Below, one piece after another: positions 57,641-64,000 of a stretch of 64,000 nucleotides of DNA. Position numbers and translations under genes: made by a program. This DNA comes from Candidatus Celerinatantimonas neptuna. Lineage in GTDB: Bacteria; Pseudomonadota; Gammaproteobacteria; Enterobacterales; Celerinatantimonadaceae. Position 1 is the first letter of the stretch, and each line of letters begins with the position of its first letter. The stretch covers positions 3,473,501 through 3,537,500 of the forward strand of contig OU461276.1 in assembly GCA_911810475.1 (NCBI GenBank), read 5' to 3'. The notes under the pieces were generated by a model that saw nothing but the letters and a program-made list of their open reading frames with translations, searched no databases and was not told the DNA's origin.

Positions 57641-58624
57641 TTAATGAACAGATTCTATTTTTTCTAACCATGCAGCTTTTTGTGGGTTCTTACGGAAATC
57701 ATTCCACATTGGAGCCAATTTTGCCTTAAAGGCAGCTTTGTTTACTGTTATGAAATGGGCTCCAAGTTTAATTGCTTCAGCTTTTGATTTCTTTACCTGC
57801 GCAACCCATAACCTTCTTTCATATTGTTCCGAATGTTCCACTGCAGTTTTAAGGATTTTTTGCTCTTTGGGAGTCAACTTATTCCAGCTATTTGTAGAAA
57901 TCACCAGATAGTCAGGAATGGATGTATGTTGGTCGGCAGAAAAGTAAGGTGTTATTTCTACGTGACGGGTCTGAACATAGGATGGGATGTTGTTTTCGGC
58001 AGCATCGACAACACCTTGTTGTAGTGCTGTATATACCTCACCAAAAGGAATAGGAGCTGGCGAGCCTCCGAGTAATTGGATCATTTTAATGGTTGTCGGA
58101 GTCGTAATAACTCTGACTCGTAGCCCTTTGAGATCTGCTGGTGTCCGAATTGGTTTTTTTGCATAAAAACTACGGCTACCACCAATATAAGCTCCGATAG
58201 GGTAAAGACCCTTTTTCATGGCATGCTTGGCCAACTCTTGCCCGACAGGTCCATATAAGACCTTATGGTATTGTTCGCTGCTGGAAAACAAATAAGGTAG
58301 GCTGAATATTGAGAAGACTGAATCAAATGATTCGAGTTCAGATGCCATTGCTTTGGTCATATCCAGTGCGCCTTGCTGAAGCATTTCCAGACTTTCGCGA
58401 GGTCCTCCCATTTGTCCACTTGGGTAAATACGGATTTGTAGATCGCTATGTGATTGCTCTGCTACTTCTTTAGCCATATGACGAAATGCAATTGCTACTA
58501 CATGGTTATTTTCTAAGTTATGAGCTAGTTTTAAAACTACTTTTGCATTAGCCTGATGGCTAAAGGCTGCTAGAGAGCCGCTAAGCAGGAGTGCTGTAAT
58601 ACATGGAAGTATTTTAGCTTTCAT
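57641..58624 (-). CDS. TRAP transporter solute-binding protein, DctP family
   Basis: A 327-residue periplasmic binding protein. The signal peptide (1-27, cleavage after ANA) precedes KVVLKLAHNLENNHVVAIAF. Internal blocks IRIYPSGQMGGPRESLEMLQQGALDM, LFSSSEQYHKVL and GLRVRVITTPTTIKMIQLLGG (with the carboxylate-binding arginine) and GVVDAAENNIPSY are classic DctP. The ligand is probably a carboxylate. The membrane partners DctQ and DctM are not adjacent, so it is an orphan that must pair with permeases elsewhere. Palindromes lie just upstream. Confidence 0.9.
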   Translation of the reverse strand: MKAKILPCITALLLSGSLAAFSHQANAKVVLKLAHNLENNHVVAIAFRHMAKEVAEQSHSDLQIRIYPSGQMGGPRESLEMLQQGALDMTKAMASELESFDSVFSIFSLPYLFSSSEQYHKVLYGPVGQELAKHAMKKGLYPIGAYIGGSRSFYAKKPIRTPADLKGLRVRVITTPTTIKMIQLLGGSPAPIPFGEVYTALQQGVVDAAENNIPSYVQTRHVEITPYFSADQHTSIPDYLVISTNSWNKLTPKEQKILKTAVEHSEQYERRLWVAQVKKSKAEAIKLGAHFITVNKAAFKAKLAPMWNDFRKNPQKAAWLEKIESVH

Positions 58625-58675
58625 TGCAAAATTCCTTTTGAGCAGTGTTTAATATGCGAAAGACTAAGTTGTCAG

Positions 58676-58689
58676 GACTATTAATAGTC
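58676..58689 (-). promoter_or_regulatory. 14-bp palindrome upstream of dctP-type gene
   Basis: GACTATTAATAGTC is a perfect palindrome 52 bases before the binding-protein ATG. A second 10-bp perfect palindrome, GTGATATCAC, lies at 58713-58722. Either could be an operator. Neither matches a motif I can name. Confidence 0.4.
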
Positions 58690-58800
58690 TACTAAGAAAT
58701 AAGATTAAAAACGTGATATCACTAAAAATAAAACATAGTTTTTATTATAATTGTAAAAATGAGAGATAGCGCATTTTCAGCGCAATATGATATGTAAATA

Positions 58801-58937
58801 ACCCCACCTCGGGATAAGAAAGCTTTTTCTGATAGGGAGTAAAGTCGATTTTGGCGTTAAATCCCACATCAGAAAACAAGACTGACCCATCATGAATCAA
58901 TCGTTATTCATTGTAACTTCTTATCTCGGGTTGAGGT
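58801..58937. mobile_element. 137-bp MITE-like element
   Basis: ACCCCACCTCGGGATAAGAA (58801-58820) is inverted at 58918-58937, where the complement reads ACCTCAACCCGAGATAAGAA (16 of 20 match). The six bases TAAATA stand directly outside both ends (58795-58800 and 58938-58943), like a target-site duplication. Inside are two further hairpins: TTTTCTGAT (58826-58834) with ATCAGAAAA, and ATGAAT with ATTCAT. No open frame is present. It sits between the ppsA terminator and the dctP-type promoter. A non-autonomous transposon relic is the simplest reading; a structured RNA is the alternative. Confidence 0.55.
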
Positions 58938-58945
58938 TAAATATT

Positions 58946-58978
58946 AAAAAAGGAAAGGCAACATTGAGTTACCTTTCC
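58946..58978 (-). terminator. Terminator of ppsA
   Basis: On the minus strand a 7-bp stem GGAAAGG / CCTTTCC, extended by three further pairs after one mismatch, is followed by six T. It lies 26 bases beyond the ppsA stop codon. Confidence 0.85.
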
Positions 58979-59003
58979 CGTATATTTTCTTAGTCAGATG
59001 TGA

Positions 59004-61373
59004 TTATCGGGTCACTTTTTCTAATTTTATCCAGGTGTCAATGACTGTGTCTGGGTTTAGAGATACGGAGCTGATTCCCTGTTCCATTAACCATTTTGCC
59101 AGATCATCATGATCTGATGGGCCCTGACCACAAATACCAATATATTTACCTGCTTTCGTTGCAGCTTCAATTGCCATTTTCATCATGGCTTTTACGGCAT
59201 CATTGCGCTCGTCGAATAGGTGAGCTATATCACCTGAATCGCGATCTAATCCGAGGGTTAATTGAGTCATATCGTTGGAACCAATAGAAAAACCATCGAA
59301 GTAACTTAGAAATTCATTCGCTAAAATTGCATTCGAGGGCAATTCGCACATCATAATCACTTTGAGTCCTTGTTCTGCGCGACGAAGTCCATATTTTTCA
59401 AGCAGATCAATCACACAAGCTGCTTCATCCGTTGTGCGTACAAAAGGAATCATAATTTCAACATTCTTTAATCCCATTGTATTGCGAACACGTTTGATGG
59501 CTTCACATTCAAGTTTAAAACAATCTTCAAATGACTCAGAAACATAGCGAGAAGCTCCACGGAATCCCAACATTGGATTTTCCTCATGGGGTTCGTAGAC
59601 ATCACCACCAATCAAATTACTATATTCATTTGATTTAAAGTCAGACATCCTGACAATCACGCGTTTTGGCCAAAAAGCAGCCGCGATAGTCGCGATCCCT
59701 TCGGTCAGTTTGCTGATGTAAAAATCGACAGGATCTTTATATCCGCGAATACGTTGTTGTATTTCATCCTGAAGTTTTTGCTCTTGTCGGTTAAAATTCA
59801 AAAGCGCTTTAGGGTGAATACCGATCATTTTATTGATGATAAATTCAAGACGTGCGAGTCCTACACCTTCGTTAGGAAGCTGCGCAAAGCTAAAAGCACG
59901 ATCAGGATTTCCGACATTCATCATCACTTTGATTGGTAGTTTGGGTAGGGCAGTGATTTCTGAACGATGGATTTCATAATCTAACTGGCCTTGATAAACA
60001 ATACCCGTTTCACCTTCTGAGCATGAAACTGTGACCAGTTCCCCCTCTTGTAATGTTGAGGTGGCTTCACCACATCCAACGATAGCCGGTATGCCAAGTT
60101 CTCGGGCAATAATTGCAGCATGACATGTCCGTCCGCCTCGGTTTGTGACAATTGACGAGGCTTTTTTCATAACTGGTTCCCAGTCAGGATCTGTCATATC
60201 GGTTACCAGCACATCGCCATCTTGTACCAGTGACATCTGGCTTAAATCTTTGACCAGTCTTACCGGCCCACTACCAATTCTCTGACCGATTGCTCGACCT
60301 TCGATTAACACGTTGCTTTTTTCATAGAGCTGAAAGCGTTCAATTTCATTTTTATCGCTCTGGGAGCAAACGGTTTCAGGTCTGGCCTGGACAATATAGA
60401 TTTTTCCATCGATACCATCTTTAGCCCATTCGATATCCATTGAACGTTGATAGTGTTTCTCAATGATCATTGCCTGCTTAGCTAATTCGATGATTTCATC
60501 TTCGCTGAGCGAGAATTGTTCTCTTTCTTTAGAATCTGTGTCGATAACCTGGACTTGCTTGCCAATCTGCTGGTCATTGGTGTAAACCATTTTGATAAGT
60601 TTTGAGCCGAATGTTTTTTTGACAATAGGCATCACACCAGATTCGAGAGATGGTTTATGAATGTAAAATTCGTCAGGGTTTACTGCCCCCTGAACAACCA
60701 TCTCCCCAAGACCCCAGGCCGATGTTATGAAAATCACCTGATCAAAACCTGATTCTGTATCTAAGGTGAACATGACGCCTGAGGATGCTTTGTCTGAGCG
60801 GACCATTCGCTGGACGCCCGCTGAAAGTGCAATTCCCCGGTGATCAAAACCCTGGTGTACCCGGTAGGATATTGCGCGATCATTAAATAATGATGCATAA
60901 ACGTATTTGGTGGCTTCGAGAACGGCATTAATTCCTTTAACATTTAAAAATGTCTCTTGCTGGCCGGCAAAAGATGCATCTGGCAGATCTTCCGCTGTTG
61001 CTGAAGAGCGAACTGCAACCGATAATTCGGAATTTCCATCAATAAGAATTTGATAGTCTCGGCGGATGGCTGTTTCAAGATCTTCAGGGAATGGAGCATC
61101 AATGATCCATTGACGAATAGCCGCTCCGGTTTCTTGTAATACATTGACATCAGTGATGTCGAGTGAGTCGAGTCGTTGGTGGATCCGCTCATCCAGACCA
61201 TCAAAGTCCAGAAATTGGTTAAATGCATAGGCAGTGGTTGCAAAACCATTGGGTACTGATACCCCGGCAGAGGTGAGCTTTGAGACCATCTCTCCAAGAG
61301 ATGCATTTTTTCCACCTACTTTATCAACGTCGTCCATTGATAATTGATTGAACCAGAGGATATGTTCTTGCAT
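59004..61373 (-). CDS. ppsA: Phosphoenolpyruvate synthase
   Basis: Converts pyruvate and ATP to PEP, AMP and phosphate for gluconeogenesis. The 789-residue protein, from ATG at 61373 ([20 protein letters not shown]) behind GGAG, starts with the ATP-grasp domain ([37 protein letters not shown]). The phosphohistidine is His418 in [18 protein letters not shown]. The PEP-binding domain follows, ending with [19 protein letters not shown] and [10 protein letters not shown]. Length matches E. coli (792). Divergent from ppsR. Confidence 0.96.
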   Translation of the reverse strand: MQEHILWFNQLSMDDVDKVGGKNASLGEMVSKLTSAGVSVPNGFATTAYAFNQFLDFDGLDERIHQRLDSLDITDVNVLQETGAAIRQWIIDAPFPEDLETAIRRDYQILIDGNSELSVAVRSSATAEDLPDASFAGQQETFLNVKGINAVLEATKYVYASLFNDRAISYRVHQGFDHRGIALSAGVQRMVRSDKASSGVMFTLDTESGFDQVIFITSAWGLGEMVVQGAVNPDEFYIHKPSLESGVMPIVKKTFGSKLIKMVYTNDQQIGKQVQVIDTDSKEREQFSLSEDEIIELAKQAMIIEKHYQRSMDIEWAKDGIDGKIYIVQARPETVCSQSDKNEIERFQLYEKSNVLIEGRAIGQRIGSGPVRLVKDLSQMSLVQDGDVLVTDMTDPDWEPVMKKASSIVTNRGGRTCHAAIIARELGIPAIVGCGEATSTLQEGELVTVSCSEGETGIVYQGQLDYEIHRSEITALPKLPIKVMMNVGNPDRAFSFAQLPNEGVGLARLEFIINKMIGIHPKALLNFNRQEQKLQDEIQQRIRGYKDPVDFYISKLTEGIATIAAAFWPKRVIVRMSDFKSNEYSNLIGGDVYEPHEENPMLGFRGASRYVSESFEDCFKLECEAIKRVRNTMGLKNVEIMIPFVRTTDEAACVIDLLEKYGLRRAEQGLKVIMMCELPSNAILANEFLSYFDGFSIGSNDMTQLTLGLDRDSGDIAHLFDERNDAVKAMMKMAIEAATKAGKYIGICGQGPSDHDDLAKWLMEQGISSVSLNPDTVIDTWIKLEKVTR

Positions 61374-61415
61374 TTTTAAAATCTCCATGACATCTCATGT
61401 TACTTGTAGGGTGAT

Positions 61416-61428
61416 GGGAAAGTTTCCC
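61416..61428. promoter_or_regulatory. Palindrome in the ppsA-ppsR divergent region
   Basis: GGGAAA-G-TTTCCC, a perfect 13-bp interrupted palindrome 43 bases before the ppsA ATG and 108 before ppsR. E. coli ppsA is controlled by Cra, whose site is TGAAACGTTTCA-like; this resembles that only loosely. Candidate operator. Confidence 0.35.
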
Positions 61429-61535
61429 GGGTTAAAAATTTTTGAATTTATAGTGAGTTAACCTAAACACTTTCTTATATTATTGTTATTGTCTATTACA
61501 TTCCATGTAAAAATACTTATTTTGAGCAACTGAGT

Positions 61536-62369
61536 ATGCAAATTGAGAAAAAAAAACGTAATGTATTTTATGTCTCTGATGGGACAGCGATAACGTGTGA
61601 AACAATAGGACGTACAGTCGTCAATCAGTTTTCTATTATTGCCGATGAAAAAAGGGTTCCATTTGTTGAAAATTCGGAAAAATTAGATGAGTTGGTAAGA
61701 TGGCTTCAGAAATCTTATGCGCGCTCTGGTTGTAAACCATTGGTCTTTTTTTCAATTGTGATTCCTGATATTCGAGAAGCACTGCTCAAAGCCCCGGGTT
61801 TTTTTTACGATGTTTTGGCAGGATTAGTTAATTCTGTTGGGCAAGATTTAAATATGGAAGCTCAGCCAAAGTTACATCGCTCACGCAGTGTCTTTAAAGA
61901 TTCTGATCGATATTTTGATCGTATTTCAGCCATTGAATATACGTTAGCTCATGATGATGGCATTTCACTTAAAAATTTGGATCAGGCGGATCTTATTCTT
62001 TTGGGGGTATCAAGAAGCGGGAAAACTCCAACAGGGCTTTATATGGCAATGCAATTTGGGTTACGTGTTGTGAATTATCCTTTTATTGCAGAAGATCTGA
62101 ATGCACTTAGATTATTGCCGGAATTTGAGATTCATCGTTATAAATTATTTGGATTAACGATTGATGCGCAGCGCCTGACCGAAGTGAGAGAAAATCGTCT
62201 TGCAGGGAGTCAATATGCCAGCAAGCAGCAGTGTGCTCATGAACTTGCTTGTGTAGAAACCTTATTCCGCCAGGAAGCGATTCCGTATATCAATACCAGC
62301 CAACTATCGGTTGAGGAGATATCAACCCGAATTTTAGAACAAACCGGATTTAACCGGAAGTTATGCTAG
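61536..62369 (+). CDS. ppsR: PEP synthase regulatory kinase/phosphorylase PpsR
   Basis: Bifunctional ADP-dependent kinase and Pi-dependent pyrophosphorylase that switches PpsA off and on by threonine phosphorylation. The 277-residue protein equals the E. coli length. It shows [23 protein letters not shown], the P-loop [19 protein letters not shown] (residues 157-175), and [18 protein letters not shown]. The gene is divergent from its target ppsA. Confidence 0.95.
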   Translation: MQIEKKKRNVFYVSDGTAITCETIGRTVVNQFSIIADEKRVPFVENSEKLDELVRWLQKSYARSGCKPLVFFSIVIPDIREALLKAPGFFYDVLAGLVNSVGQDLNMEAQPKLHRSRSVFKDSDRYFDRISAIEYTLAHDDGISLKNLDQADLILLGVSRSGKTPTGLYMAMQFGLRVVNYPFIAEDLNALRLLPEFEIHRYKLFGLTIDAQRLTEVRENRLAGSQYASKQQCAHELACVETLFRQEAIPYINTSQLSVEEISTRILEQTGFNRKLC

Positions 62370-62392
62370 ACCCAATCGAAGTTAAAAGAAAA

Positions 62393-62410
62393 TGGCCTCA
62401 AAGGAGGCCT
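62393..62410. terminator. Bidirectional terminator between ppsR and metG
   Basis: A 6-bp GC-rich stem GGCCTC / GAGGCC with a 4-base AAAG loop, 23 bases after the ppsR stop and 12 bases beyond the metG stop. On the minus strand it is followed by ATTTTCTTTT, so it serves metG best. Confidence 0.7.
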
Positions 62411-62422
62411 TATAAATATCAG

Positions 62423-64000
62423 TTATTTAATGCGCATACCAGGTTCTGCACCTTCATCAGGGCTTAATAACCAGATATCTTTTCCTCCGGGCCCTGCTGC
62501 GGCAATCATGCCTTCTGACACTCCGAATCGCATTTTTCGCGGAGCCAGATTTGCAACCATAACGGTTAATTTTCCTTCAAGATCTTCAGGGTTATAAGCG
62601 GATTTTATGCCTGCAAAGACTTGTCGTGTTTCTCCACCTAGATCCAACTGTAACTTGAGTAATTTATTGGCTTTTGGTACGTGTTCTGCTTTGGTTATGC
62701 GGGCAACACGTAAGTCGATTTTTGCAAAATCATCAAACTCAATTGTTTCACTGATTGGTTCATCTGTCAGATGTGAAGTTGCAGCTTGTGATTGCGTCTG
62801 TTGCATCTGAGTTAAGTCTTGCTTGGAGCTTTCAATCATTGCTTCAATTTCTGCCATTTCAACACGTTGTAGTAGTGGTTTGAATGGATTAATTGAAGCG
62901 CCAAAAATTGGCTTATGAATTGATTGCCATGTCAGCTTGGTATTGAGTAGCTGTTCAGTTTGTGAAGCCAGTTCAGGTAAAATCGGTTTTAAATAGATAA
63001 TGAGTATTCGGAAAAGTTCTAAAGCAAGCGAGCAAACATTATGAGCTTGTTGGTTGGTTGCTTCATCTTTAATTAATTTCCACGGTGCCTGTTCAGCAAT
63101 ATATTGGTTCGCTTTATCAGCTAAGGCCATAATTTCACGAACAGCTTTACCAAATTCTCTCTGCTCAAAATAGGAGGCTATTTGTTCATTAGCATTCACA
63201 AAATGTTCTAGCAGTTCAGGTTGAGCTATATGTTCAGATAATTTGCCATTAAATCGCTTATGAATAAAACCCGCTGTACGGCTGGCAATATTAATGACTT
63301 TGCCGACAAGATCTGAGTTGACGCGTTGTGCAAAGTCTTCGAGATTCAGGTCTAAATCATCAAGACGACTATTTAATTTTGCAGCATAGTAATAGCGAAG
63401 ATAAGTTGGATTTAAATGCTTCAGATAGGTGCTGGCTTGAATAAATGTCCCTTTTGATTTAGACATTTTAGCGCCGTTAACAGTGACATAACCATGAGCA
63501 AAAATGCTGGTTGGTTTTCTGAATCCGGCTCCGTCTAACATTGCAGGCCAAAATAGACCATGGAAATAGATGATATCTTTTCCAATAAAGTGGTAGACCT
63601 CAGCATCGGAATTCTTATTCCAGAATGCATCAAAATCAACATTGTGTTGATCACAATAGTTTTTAAAAGAACCCATATAGCCAATGGGAGCATCCAACCA
63701 GACGTAAAAATATTTTCCGGGCGCATCTGGGATTTCAAAGCCAAAGTAGGGTGCATCACGGCTGATATCCCATTGTTGCAGGCCTTGCTCAAACCATTCT
63801 TTTAATTTATTAGCAACCCCGGTTTGCAGTGCACCTGAGTCAATCCATTTTTTGAGCATGTCTTCAAAAGCGGGTAAATCAAAGAAATAATGCTCTGATT
63901 CGCGCATTTCAGGGGTTGCACCTGAAACAGCCGAACGGGGGTTAATCAGTTCTGTGGGACTATATGTTGCGCCACAATTGTCACAGTTATCGCCGTATTG
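62423..64000 (-). CDS. metG: Methionyl-tRNA synthetase (5' end outside window)
   Basis: Charges initiator and elongator tRNA-Met. The visible 525 residues continue in frame to the window edge, where [18 protein letters not shown] belongs to the zinc knuckle, so roughly 150 N-terminal residues (with HIGH) are missing. KMSKSKGTF (ATP site) lies about 180 residues into the visible part. The C-terminal tRNA-binding dimerisation domain starts near [14 protein letters not shown] and runs through [20 protein letters not shown] to the end. E. coli MetG is 677 aa. An internal ATG at 63907 is not the true start. Confidence 0.95.
   Translation of the reverse strand, partial: QYGDNCDNCGATYSPTELINPRSAVSGATPEMRESEHYFFDLPAFEDMLKKWIDSGALQTGVANKLKEWFEQGLQQWDISRDAPYFGFEIPDAPGKYFYVWLDAPIGYMGSFKNYCDQHNVDFDAFWNKNSDAEVYHFIGKDIIYFHGLFWPAMLDGAGFRKPTSIFAHGYVTVNGAKMSKSKGTFIQASTYLKHLNPTYLRYYYAAKLNSRLDDLDLNLEDFAQRVNSDLVGKVINIASRTAGFIHKRFNGKLSEHIAQPELLEHFVNANEQIASYFEQREFGKAVREIMALADKANQYIAEQAPWKLIKDEATNQQAHNVCSLALELFRILIIYLKPILPELASQTEQLLNTKLTWQSIHKPIFGASINPFKPLLQRVEMAEIEAMIESSKQDLTQMQQTQSQAATSHLTDEPISETIEFDDFAKIDLRVARITKAEHVPKANKLLKLQLDLGGETRQVFAGIKSAYNPEDLEGKLTVMVANLAPRKMRFGVSEGMIAAAGPGGKDIWLLSPDEGAEPGMRIK

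Noticed and set aside
1-64000. Search by eye for CRISPR arrays, tRNA genes, integrases and defence genes
   Set aside because: No regularly spaced repeats, tRNA-like cloverleaf sequences, or recognisable recombinase or defence proteins were found.

Overview
The window is 64 kb of ordinary, gene-dense chromosome from a gammaproteobacterium. The GC content is moderate to low (judged by eye, not calculated). Gene content and order point to the marine Vibrio/Aeromonas/Alteromonadales side of the class rather than the enterics. The markers are csiV beside mfd, a PilZ gene between mfd and lolCDE, a DUF2062 gene before comEC-msbA-lpxK-ycaR-kdsB, dinG-priC-rsmS, a FabY-type ketosynthase, cydABX with cydDC, and an OmpU/OmpC-like porin. 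I cannot name the genus from sequence alone. No tRNA, rRNA, prophage, CRISPR array or transposase gene was seen.

Layout. 0-8.4 kb: ycfP, ndh, a NUDIX hydrolase, then csiV, mfd and a PilZ gene on the minus strand. 8.5-18.3 kb: an envelope block with lipoprotein release (lolCDE), DNA uptake (comEC) and lipid A/Kdo synthesis and export (msbA, lpxK, ycaR, kdsB), many genes overlapping by a few bases. 18.7-29.9 kb: the TCA block, gltA divergent from sdhCDAB-sucABCD, with a 390-bp control region between and a strong terminator at the end. 30.2-34.2 kb: minus-strand genes for a 61-aa helix-turn-helix-like protein, rsmS, a YccT-family protein with a duplicated C-terminal motif, priC and dinG. 34.3-43.8 kb: a porin with a perfect CRP-type site and a 5' leader hairpin, DnaJ-related and RadD proteins, SlyD, an EamA transporter, an unknown 81-aa protein, a YhdN-type protein, a GlxA-type regulator and FabY. 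43.9-50.6 kb: cytochrome bd oxidase cydA-cydB-cydX-cydD-cydC, with a perfect FNR-type palindrome upstream. 50.6-55.3 kb: cmoM and a trehalose operon otsB-GH15-otsA. 55.5-64 kb: an M20 amidohydrolase, a YcgR-like PilZ protein, an orphan TRAP solute-binding protein, a MITE-like element, ppsA divergent from its regulator ppsR, and metG running off the right edge.

How it works together. Several genes support switching between respiration and gluconeogenesis: Ndh and succinate dehydrogenase feed quinones, CydAB with assembly factors CydX/CydDC handles low oxygen, the TCA genes share one control region, and PpsA/PpsR controls pyruvate to PEP. The ots cluster suggests osmotic stress adaptation.

Novelty. 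I did not find a clear new defence, secretion or biosynthetic system. The best unexplained items are a 137-bp MITE-like element (58801-58937) with 20-bp imperfect terminal inverted repeats and a 6-bp direct repeat at its borders, several loop-free palindromes, the two unrecognised small proteins, the YccT motif duplication, and a DinG lacking one of the usual cluster cysteines. Family assignments rest on recalled sequence features and synteny; no database search was run.
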